The notes under the pieces: generated by a model
The model's input: only the letters and a program-made list of their open reading frames with translations
The model's database searches: none
What the model was told of the DNA's origin: nothing
Part shown: piece after piece, positions 32,646-44,600 of the stretch
How the letters are laid out: every line of letters begins with the position of its first letter
Numbering within the stretch: the stretch's first letter is position 1
NCBI GenBank assembly: GCA_047967505.1
Contig: CM106541.1
Origin: Dipteris shenzhenensis
Taxonomy: Eukaryota > Polypodiophyta > Polypodiopsida > Gleicheniales
Length of the DNA stretch: 64,000 nt
Direction: 5' to 3' (one strand)
Made by a program: the position numbers and the translations under genes

Positions 32646-35600
32646 GTACGTTGTCATCCTTTGTCGACTGCCTTCTGAGAGAGGGGCCTCCGGCTCCTGC
32701 CTTGAAGGCAGTTCGACATTAATTGCTGGGTTTTCATGATAGATTTAGGGCTTGAGAGGGGCTTCCCATTTTCCTTTCTAATCCGACCAAATTAAAATTT
32801 GGAAGCAGACATAACTGAAAATAAGAATGCCCAATGCGGACCAGCAAGTCGGATGCTCATTTTTTGCGTCAACCGGTGCAGGGTCCATTCGGCTTTGAAG
32901 GCACAGTTGGAGCCGGAGGTCCTCTACTAACGCAGGTCGGGCTGTTACTTTTCCAAATCCTTTGGTCAGCTCCTTTAGCGCTGATGACGGCAGAGCTTTC
33001 ATGTATGATTCCTCTAAGTGGAGGACATGTCCTCTGGATTTATCGAGCTTTCGGGCCGTTCTGGTCTTTCGTCAACAGCTGCTTTGCATTCACTTGCAGT
33101 ATTTTGGACAATGCGCTGTACGCTGTGCTGTTTGTGGAGTACTTATCATCCCTGTTATACGAGGACAATCATAAACTTCCCCACGTGTGGAGTATACTTC
33201 TGAAAGTGTTTGTGATTACCATCGTCACCATTTTGAACATGCGTAGCATCACAATCATCGGTATGTTTACAGAACCAAGGTATAGATTAATTTTAAAAGT
33301 CTGAAATCGAATTGAAATCACATGTTTGAAGAAGAGGGACTATCATGATTTAAGACTTAGACAGTAAACACCGTTAGATCATAGTGGATATGGTCACCTA
33401 ATGAAATTTATACATCATCAGCCCAAAATGGTAATGTTGTCATAATATCTCCTTCACTACAAACTTCTGGTTTTGTTTTTTGTAATTCTTTCTTCCTTTG
33501 CCTCTAGCTTCACCTTGCATTCTGTGCTTCACTCAAAATTTCCTCCCAGCATAACTTCTTCCTCTCTCCTTTCCCTGCTTAATGCTTCTTGGCTTTCCTC
33601 TTGCTCGAGTGTTCTGCCTTCCTCTTTTGTCCCACCTCCAAAGCATTGGCTGGACGGGAGAGCTCCATGATGAGGAGGCAGCTCAAGAGCGGTTATTGTC
33701 AATGAGGCCTTTTTTTAAATTTCATGGTCCAAGACGTGAAGCTGTCTAGGATATTCGAAGGATGAATTGTTTTCAAAATTGAATAAGAGATACTGAATCA
33801 GTTGGACCGTGGAGCTCGAAAAAGCATTCCTCATCAAGAGCATCCTCAGGCTTAAGGTCTGTAAGCTGACTTGATTCTTTAGCGCAGATGGCTTTTAGTG
33901 GTTGATATTTTCACAATGAATATTGCATTTTGAGGAGCAGATACCATTTAGATGGATATTGAGTGCAAACAAGCTTGTACAACATCTTCATCCAAGGGGA
34001 TGTCCCTAGGAGGGGCTCCAACTCTCCCCAGGAGCCAGTGTATAACGTCTTCCATCCACCTTGATTGTAGAACGTTTGGTCTTTAGCTTATTCTGCCTTT
34101 GTTGTCCCGAGCCTGAGAAAGAAGTTTGTAAACTGTCACGGTCTGCATGTTTTCAAGCATGTGACTATTCCCTTGTCACTCCTTTTGAGGTATTGTTGGG
34201 TGATAGGCATTGACACACAGAAGTGTTTGCGCCACTAGAGCTTTTGGTGGGTTGCTGCGGGTTCTTCAGGGTGTTTCTACTGAATAACAAAGCTTTATTT
34301 TCAAGTACCCAATGCATGTTTTTACTGATATCTACAGTCCTTTTCATGTCTTATTGATGCATTTCTTTACTGTCATCTGCAACGTATGCTGTTAAAGGCT
34401 TTCCATATACTCATCGTTTGTCTCTTGGTGTCTTCAAAAATTACTTCACCGTGGTCCCTGACTTACTTTCTGAAATTTTTGTAAAACTCTTATATAACAG
34501 ATCAAAAGGACAACTACAAAAATTATTATTTCAATCAAGAAAATAAAACTAGCATAATCCTTAGTCATGCAATGTTAGGTCACATTTACAAGTGGCATAA
34601 TCATTTCTCAGTTTCAGGTTGGTCTGGACTTAACTGATTCAAATGAGGAATTTCTTTATGGTAGGAACTGCGGCCATGCTCTTGGCTGTGGCCGTCTTGA
34701 GTCCCTTTGCTGCAATGATAATCTGGGGCCTTCCAAGGTTGAACTTCAATTGGATACATGGTCAAACACCAAAAGTAATTGATTGGGGGAAGTTCATCAC
34801 ATTGCTTCTCTGGAACAGTTCAGGGTCTCTCTCTTGCTCTTCCCGCTCTCTCATTCAAAGCACACTACACACACCTGCGTACACACAAGCACCCGAAGTG
34901 CATAAGGAAAGAACATAAAGGGCGTCCCTATATTAATATATTTTTGCAAGATGCATTGTTTCCACAGATTTTTTGGGCATCTCTTTTGACACTCCTGTTC
35001 AGCACATTCTGATTAATGTCAAATCTTTTTCCAATTCTAACATATAGAAGTATGATCTTTTGCCTTAGAGTGAGATGTCTTCCCTCATGACCTTTTATAG
35101 TGCCAAGAAACTATTCAGTTATGTACTAACACTTCATGGTACTTATTTTGAAACATGTATATCGTCCTTTGAAAACATTCCTTGCACAATCTTTCTTTTC
35201 ATGTGATTTTTTTTTTCCCCCACCAAAGGTTGCAATCAAGGGATATACCTCCTTTTCCGACCAAAGATTTCAAACAAGGGATATACCCCCTGGTTCCCCT
35301 TTTGACTATTCAGCTTTAGTGTATTGTGTGCATAGTTTTTATCCACAGCCTGAATGCACACTACATGTTCAAAATAGATTTAAGGTGACTGATCTGTAAT
35401 TCTCCCTCTAGCTTAAATTGATACGTTTCTTCTTTTATGCTGAAAGTGTCCTCTGAAGGGCTGCATAGCGGTTCAGAGAGGTAGGAAGGTGTGGAGTTGA
35501 GGTGTCATGTGTCGAACAAGGAAAAAAACGTCTTTGAGCAGGGCGAGCTCATCGTAGGTCATGCAGTATGGATGGGTCTCCGGGTCGGTTCAGGATTCTA

Positions 35601-38600
35601 AACGTTTATGCTCCGCTTGTAGACAACATGCCTCGCTTTTTGGAGGGAGCTGACAGAGAGCCTCCCCGATGTTGACTCCTGGATTCTTGGAGGTGACTTC
35701 AACAACCTTGAGTTTGCAGAGGATAAGCAGGGAGAAGCCTCTTTCGCGGAGATGCCCGCAACGGAGAGGAGCACCTGGGAGCAATTCATCTTTGCGATTA
35801 GTGGCAGAGACTCCTGGAGGGAGGCAGAGTTTACCAGAACCCCCCATAGCCTCCACTTTTCTTTTTGCCAGAGGAGGCATGATGGTTTGTTAAAGCGTCT
35901 CAATAGATTTATGTGAGGACTGGACATTGCACAGGGGAGGCTCCACGGGCATTTTAGCAGGTCCCACGATGTCAGATCATTCTCCGACTGAAGTAAGTTA
36001 TAGCAGCCCCACCTCAGAATCCCCCAAAAGGTGGGTCCATATACCATGATCTCTTACAGGAGGCAGAGGTGTAGCAGGCGATAGCCGATATATGGAGGCA
36101 GCTAGTGGGAAGGCCCAGTGGAGGTTGGGCATCTTGGGTTGTGGACTAGTCTGAGACCTCAGAAGGTCTCTTATTTCTTTTGGTTAGTGGCGCATGGGGA
36201 TTGCCTATTGTCCCCTTATTGGAGCAGATGCGGGTGGACGGTAGGTGCTTCTACTGTACAAAAGGAGTTTTATAGACTACTCTCCATTGCCTGTGGGGCT
36301 GCACTACGTCTCAAAGGATATGGCTAGTGGTCTTCAGCATTGTGGCACACACGCAGCGGAAGCAGTGGGACTTCACCTGGGGGATGGTTGCATGGCTCAC
36401 AGAGGGGAGGCATGCCTTCTCGATTAATCCAGTTTTGCCAGCATACCTTTGGCTGTCCACCAAAGCAACAATGAAGTCTGTAGGGAAAACGTCTACTCAG
36501 CCCACTTAAGCTCTTGGAGAGCACGGAGACTGACAGAGTTTTGAAGGGGCCAAGAGGAGGTAGGAGAACAGATTTGTGGTGCCAGGGGTCCACATCTAGG
36601 CAGTACCTTATCTGCTTGATGGTGGCACCCTGTGCACACGTTTGTACAAGGTTTTGTCCATCTTTGGAGCAATACATAATTACTGTTTCTACTCTCATCA
36701 CGACTGGATTTAAAAAAAAGGCCAGTAAGTGTCAAAGAGTGGTACGAATGTGTGTCTTGATCCCTTTCCTTGATATCATTGGCTCACTATACCTCATGTC
36801 ACTCAGATTCGATGCCATCATGTTCCCACCTATGGACGAGCCTTTGTGTAGGGAGTTTATCAAGTCATATACTAAGGGATAGACAATTTATTTTTCTTGG
36901 GCTCAAGGCAAGTACTCACCCCACCTGTGCTCTCTGCTTTTCTTCAAGTACCTACAGCTCATCTTCTGGTGAACATCTCATACAATTCCTGGATGCACTT
37001 AGAAGCTTTCCTTGCTCAGAAAAGTCAATTCATAGGGATCATCAACCCTGCAACATCATCACCAACATGACACCTAAGGCCCCCTTGTTGAATAGGTATC
37101 TTTTCAGTATATTCTACACCCGGAGACTACTGTATTAACAAGAGCTACAAGTCTGCCTTGGCTGCACTTTTTCATCTTAACATTGTATGATCTCACCCAA
37201 AGAAACCTGAATACACATTTGGGCACCAATCAATGTATATGTTGAAGCAATGGGTTGCTATCCCTTCTCTCTTTATCCCTTTGTTCATCCTCGTGAAATC
37301 TTCTGTTCCTGCTTCCTCTGCTTGGCTCCCCGTGGACGTTAATAAATTCTACTTCTACTTCTACTTCTCAATTGTTTGTAAACTAACTCTTAGTACTCCT
37401 CCTTCAATAACCATCGGGCATGATACCTCTGCCCTAGCATCACTCCCCTCTCCAGCTACACCCACCACCATTCCACTCCAGTTACACCCACTCCCATTCA
37501 TCCCCCCTTCTTGCTATCACTTTCTCCCTCTACACAGCTTTCCCTTGTTCCTGCCCACTCCCTACCTCTATTGCTCTTTCCTTCCAACCATTCCTCATCT
37601 CCTCTTTCCCCTACATTCAATGCCTTGATGAGCTCACATTTGCCCAACAAAGAGAGAGGACTGCCTTCCTTACTGGATCTCAACATCTCCTTAAGGGTAG
37701 AGGATGGTTTTGATATTTCGACCATGCACCGCCTTTCTGAGTTTTGGTCCCACAATCTAATTATTTAAATGTTCACTACCATAGGTCACCACGATGATGA
37801 CACCATTTTCTCTGGTGGCTACTGGAATCCCCTAATCTATGACTTGTTCTTTATGTGATGATCAGACCCCCTTTCCTCACTACTGACTTTCTTTCTGCTT
37901 TGATTCCACATCCTGTCAGCTCAAGGACGGGGACAGGGACATTGACAAATCTCTCCAATGTTCCTAGAATTCGATCATAATCATCCTTTATGTGGATGTA
38001 TGCTGCTCACAGGTACCAGTGATGAGAATTCAAGACTGATCTTGAAGCCTCATTTGAGATGTCAAATTTGGGACGCTTGCATTATTACTTGGGTCAGTTA
38101 GAAGAGGGTATTGTCACGAATAGGTCCAGTATATACAAGGGCTGCTGCACAGGTTTATAATGCAGAAATGTAGCCAATTTCAACTCCGGTTGAACCTGGG
38201 CTTAAGCTGTTGATGCATGAACACTAAGACACATGACATCAATCTTTGTAAAAGATAATATGTTTGGAGACCTGTAAATTGTGATCATATTGGCAGTGTT
38301 AATATCATCCTTGGCTTTTGGTTGTCATCAACACTTGGCTTTTTCTTCATCTTGACTTTGAAAGGGCCTATGATAGGGTGGAATGGATTTGCTTGTGGGA
38401 TCTCTATGATGAATGGGTTTCTTTGAGTAGTGGATTTACGTGTTTCTTCACTTAGAGACGAGTTCTCATTTAGTGTGGCCGAGGGGATAGATTTCAGATA
38501 TCTAGATCAGTCTTCTAGGGCTGCCCGCTTGTCTCCTTTCTTGATGTTTTTGTAGCTGAGGTGATGAGTCACTTCCTCCATTCATAGACATTGATCACTT

Positions 38601-41600
38601 GAATTTGTCTTCGCATTATGAATGATGAGGAACTTTTCAACTATGACCTTGAACTCCTCGACTATGAGTTTGTGAACAACACGACCATATTCCTTGAGGC
38701 CTCTTTTAGGAACTTAAGGTGCTGCTTCAAAGAAGCTTGGAAGGAAGGGATGTGGGCACTCCACAAAAGGAGACTGAGCTTGGTCTCACATGGGTAGAAA
38801 GGGGTACCACTATGATATATTTGGGGTGCTAGGTAGGTATGGATATGAACTTGACCCAAAAGTTTGCTTGAGTGATGGAGAACTTCAAGAGGAAGTTACT
38901 CTATCGGAGGTTCAAAACCCTAGAAACAGCTTCTAGAGCCCTTGTGGTGAACCAAGTTTTTATTAGCTTTTGCCTACTATGCCACCTCCTGTTGGTGCTC
39001 CTCACGCTCATATATTGGTCGGCTCAAGAGACTAGTACACAATTATCTTTGGTTCAAATTTGATGGCGCACAACGTGCAAGAGCCAAGGGGGCTTGGAGC
39101 ATTATTATTTTATCAACGTTATGGATCGTGACATCCAATGCAGAGCCTTGCTAGGTAAGTTGGTCATTGGAAGACGACTCCTTGGCAATGAGCCTTAGAA
39201 AGTTTCTTCACTCAGCAGGTCTAGGTAAGACCTCCCCATAGAGGCGGTGATTGGTGACTAAGCACGTTGTGGATTTCACGGATGTTCACATTAGACTCCT
39301 CTCTTCTCTTCAATTGATTATTAAGCCCAACAAACAGATAAGAGCATCCCTCACTGATGTCCACATTAGACTCCTCACTTCTCTTCTATTGATTATTAAG
39401 CCCAACAAATAGATAAAAGCATCCCTCACACCAGTCCTCCCTGAGACTTGGGATAAGAGGGGGCTTCTCAGAATACATGTAGTTCCAAAAACAAAAAACT
39501 TGTAATGCTTTGAGCCTTTGGTTGCTTCTTCAAGTGTAACACTCTAAAGCTAAGATCCAAGAGTGATGAAAGGAATTTTGTAGCCATCACATGGTAAGAG
39601 TCAATCCATGAAACACGTGCGTTGGTACATAGGCTAATTGTTCATGTGTTTATGGATGTGGACTCAAGTATTATTGGCAGCTTGAGTGAGAGGAAATGGG
39701 CACTAGTTGCTCTGTGATGTAGTGGGGACTAGTTGCTTTGTACAATGAGTTACAGTAACAAATTTTGCCATAAAGTATCAATGTGGAAACATACAAAAGA
39801 ATGAGCAACTTCAATAATCCAATCTGTGCAACGCACAATGCCTCTATCAATCCCAATGTCATTCTCTTTGTCTTTCACACCATGAGCAGGCTAGAAACAC
39901 TATCAGATCTGCATTTTTGTCATTTAGGCTAGGTTAGCAAAATCATGTGCACGGTTTGACATGCTGCCACATTAACTCTGTATACATGTAAGCTTAATGA
40001 CAAGTGACTAGTTGCCCTTGGTGAGTGGACAAGTTCATGCAAGATCTCTTTTTCAACGATGCTTGAGACAAGTAGTGAACTATTTCTCCTTGTACAACAT
40101 TCTTATCCATTCCTAGAAGCAAGTAGTTGATACCCTTGTATGAGCACTTTGCAGTCATCAAAGGACAGAAAAGTGCATGCATCTCTCCACCTTCCACCTC
40201 TTGCATCCTCGAGGAGGAGGAACTGGACTAGCTGGGGGGGTCGCCTTGTGAAGCTCGATCCTCTAGATGCTCTGTCCTTGGATCCTATATGCAAGAGAAA
40301 CCTCGTCTATTTGGAAAGCATGGCCTCCCTCTGTCAACCAGGCCACCATTCCCTAAGTTAGATCCCTCTGCAAGCGCTGTAATTGGGCCACAATCCAAAG
40401 GGATCCGTGTTAGAAATGACCCAACAGAGGGTACGCACAGCGGAAGACTTATAGTAATGCCCAGGAGCTCACACAGTGTGCGTGCGGGGTGTACAACACA
40501 CCTAGGAATTCTGAACGCACCTAACTGAACCTGAGTCACCCTCCTTCTCGCAAGGGCACAATCCTCCAGTCGTGGAAGTTGATTCCCAAGAGCTTCTGAA
40601 TCAGGGTCGTCCTTCAACAAGGTCCCTGCCTTCAGCCTCCCACACCAGTGAGCCTCCTACTTGGGCTCTGATACCATGTTAGAAATGACCCAACAGAGGG
40701 TACGCATAGCGGAAGACTTATAGTAATGCCCAGGAGCTCACACAGTGTGCGTGTGGGGTGTGGAATCACAAACTTCTTTACTTATGTGCATACAGTAGGT
40801 GTGCAGACTCATCAATAGACAATGAACCAACCAGACAGAGAAACCACCAAAATATATATTTCCGTCCACAACTATGGACACAATACAAAAGAGACAGATC
40901 CAGAGTGCCACCAATGATGTGGTCCTCTGATCTTACCACAAGGTCCTTCTCCTATCTGCTGGCTATCTCTAGACTCGAGCCCGTGTGCTCCACCTCGAGC
41001 TTCTGTAGACTTTCCGTCCAAAGATCTCAGCACATTGCTGCCCTAGTAGACAGCCTAGGCTCAGCCCCAAGTGAGCTCAGTCTGCAGCAACTCTGGCCCT
41101 GCTTTGCCTCCTGGATGTAGGCCCAAAGATCAGGCTTCTGCTGCTCCTGCTGCTCCTCTGTTTGCTGACTTGCTGGATGCTGAAATGAGGCAAGAGCCTC
41201 TGCATTTATAGGCCCCAAGGCATGTTAAAAAATACCGACCAGTCTGTCCCAATCTGGCCGACTGGACAGACCAGGTTGGCTGGCCCAACCGACCTGGTTG
41301 GCTCAGCCCAACCAGCCCTTTAAGGGCTCCAAAACCGGGCCCTTTTGCCCCACACTTCTAGGGTCTTTGGCCCTCCAATCAAGGCAGGGGCCCAGCCTAT
41401 ATAAGGCATGCCTACTGCCCACTGACAGCCCCAATTTGCTGCTCCACCAGGCCTGCTGGTTCTGCCCTCTGCCAGGCTCTTCCCAGCCACGTGTCTTGTG
41501 CCGTACTGCCCCGTACATCCTGCTGTCCTTACCGGCTTGTACCGCACCATCATCAGGGACTGTTGCAGGCCCTCACTGCCCACTACCCTCGCCATATGGC

Positions 41601-44600
41601 TTGCCATGCTGACGCCATCTGCAGGTCGCAATCCTGTGAGGTGCTGCCCATGTGGCAGCCCCCTCTCTTTCTTCTCTCTTGGGCACATCCTGCCCTAGGT
41701 CTCCCTCCCCCACGCACTCCTCATTTGGGGGCTTACAGATGGGGAGGTGACCTTTCCAACACCCCCTCTCACCGACACATCTCGGCCCAATGCCAACACG
41801 TCGATGACAATGCTCCAGTAACTCCCTGGTCGTAGTCCTCTGGAACCTTTCAGTGTCGAAATCTTTTCCTGGCTTTTCAGCCAGTGGCTCCTGCTCCACC
41901 AGGTCCGGTTCCGCTTCCGCACACCATCCTGGTACACAGGTCCATCTTTGGTAGCACCTCCTGGTACCACCTCCTTCAGTGACGTTCCCGCCTCTGAATC
42001 GAGCAATCCAGCCGTCACGATCTTCCAGTCGTCCCCCTCATAATGAGTGAACAACCTGGAGTCTTCCAGGCACCATGCTCTGAGGGTCTGTTTCAACCCG
42101 TCCTTCCTTTGGCAAGGTCTGCAACCAATAAATATTTCCAGATAACCTGGACCATGAACTCTCGCTGAGTTCTCAAGCAGGTACTCTTCTGGCTTCAGTA
42201 CTCTTTGTCCATCACCTTCTAGCAATCTGCATCCGAGATTTGAAGAAGCACCAATACTTCCCCTTCTGCCTTCGAAGAAGGCCAATTCCTTCCAATCTCG
42301 TATCTCCTGAGACAAATGAAGAGCAGAGTCTCTCCACAGCATGCTATAAAGGCTCAAATGCAAAATATCAAATACATACTAATATCAAATACATACTAGA
42401 CTGTTGTACTGCGTGAATGTTTGCCTTGAAAGCAAACTCCCAAGCGCCTGTGTAATCCTGTATTGTCCCCTTCTGAACTCCAGCATCCATCTGACCATGA
42501 GACCCCAGGGCCTTCCATAGAATCCACCCTCGTGTCAGTGTCGACAACCACACACCTGGAAGGTACCAAGCGCTCCATGCTGCGCTTCACCTTCACAAAG
42601 ACATCTGACTCCTCGTCGACCCACATCTCTATGTCAGACATCCTCACTATGATTTCTGGATCAACATATGTGACCTCGGTAACACTCGGTGATGTCACCA
42701 GGAACAACTCTTTGATTACCACATTTGCTTTGGCCTCTCCCTCTGAATCTGAGTCAGCAGACTCCTTTTTGTTTTTCTGATCTGCCTTTTTCTTTCTGCA
42801 GTCCTTTGCAAAATGTCCTAGCGTATCACAGTAGAAGCACTTCTTCTTATGCTTCCTCTTCGAAGTCCCCTCATCGTCAGAGTCGTCTTTCTTGGACTTG
42901 CCACCGTTAGGCTTGCCCTTTCCTTTGCCAGCGGAATCCTTCGCCAGCATCGCCTTGTCGTCTTTGTCCTCGTTGTAGAGCTTCTCTCGAGCTTCCTCCT
43001 GTAGTAGTAACGGACCCAACTCCTCAAACATCAGAGGTTTGGTTCTCTGTCCTACTATCACAGCCGTAACAAAGCTCTTGAAACTCCGAGGCAGTCTCCT
43101 CAGTACCATCAAGGCCAAATGGCAAGAGTCTGTCTTCTGACCAACTGTTACCAGCTGATCCCTCACCACCTTGACCTTCGTCAAATGGCTATGTACCGTA
43201 TCTCCTTCTTCCATATCAAGATTGTAGAGTTGATGCTGAAGAAGCAAAATCCGGGAGGTGTTGTCCGTCTCGTACAGATCCTTCAGGGTGACCCACGCCT
43301 CTACTGACATCTCGGCCAGCTGGATATGTGGAAGAACGGAGTCCGCCGTAGTCCCTATGATTATTGCCAGGGCATGGGCATCTCTGTCTTCCCAAGCTTC
43401 CAGCTCCTCTCTGTCTATTGCCATGACTATCTCCCCTTTCTTGTCCACCATGTCCTCCGGCTTCGACTCCACTCCCGTGGTCAGCTTCCACAACTTCCGA
43501 GCCACTAAATGACTCCGGATCTTCACTTTCCAGATCGGGTAATTAGTCCCGTCCAATTTCCCAGACTCTCCAAAGTTAGGGATAGTGAAAGAGAGAAAAC
43601 TAGGGGAGGAGGAAGGGAAAGCAGGGGCTGAAGAGGCTGTGGCGGTCGACATCTCTGCTGTTTATACCACACAGCAAAGTCAACCAAACCTAATTTCAGT
43701 AAGACCAGAATTCTGAACGCACCTAACTGAACCTGAGTCACCCTCCTTCTCGCAAGGGCACAATCCTCCAGTCGTGGAAGTTGATTCCCAAGAGCTTCTG
43801 AATCAGGGTTGTCCTTCAACAAGGTCCCTGCCTTCAGCCTCCCACACCAGTGAGCCTCCTACTTGGGCTCTGATACCATGTTAGAAATGACCCAATAGAG
43901 GGTACGCATAGCGGAAGACTTATAGTAATGCCCAGGAGCTCACACAGTGTGCGTGTGGGGTGTGGAATCGCAAACTTCTTTACTTATGTGCATACAGTAG
44001 GTGTGCAGACTCATCAATAGACAATGAACCAACCAGATAGAGAAACCACCAAAATATATATTTCCGTCCACAACTATGGACACAATACAAAAGAGACAGA
44101 TCCAGAGTGCCACCAATGATGTGGTCCTCTGATCTTACCACAAGGTCCTTCTCCTATCTGCTGGCTATCTCTAGACTCGAGCCCGCGTGCTCCACCTCGA
44201 GCTTCTGTAGACTTTCCGTCCAAAGATCTCAGCACATTGCTGCCCTAGTAGACAGCCTAGGCTCAGCCCCAAGTGAGCTCAGTCTGCAGCAACTCTGGCC
44301 CTGCTTTGCCTCCTGGATGTAGGCCCAAAGATCAGGCTTCTGCTGCTCCTGCTGCTCCTCTGTTTGCTGACTTGCTGGATGCTGAAATGAGGCAAGAGCC
44401 TCTGCATTTATAGGCCCCAAGGCATGTTAAAAAATACCGACCAGTCTGTCCCAATCTGGCCGACTGGACAGACCAGGTTGGCTGGCCCAACCGACCTGGT
44501 TGGCTCAGCCCAACCAGCCCTTTAAGGGCTCCAAAACCGGGCCCTTTTGCCCCACACTTCTAGGGTCTTTGGCCCTCCAATCAAGGCAGGGGCCCAGCCT

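Noticed and set aside
40403-40676. Separate solo LTR to the left of the gag-only element
   Set aside because: The left LTR piece is followed by internal sequence and then the priming site of the next LTR, so it is part of the same array, with the ATCC duplications outside the whole array.
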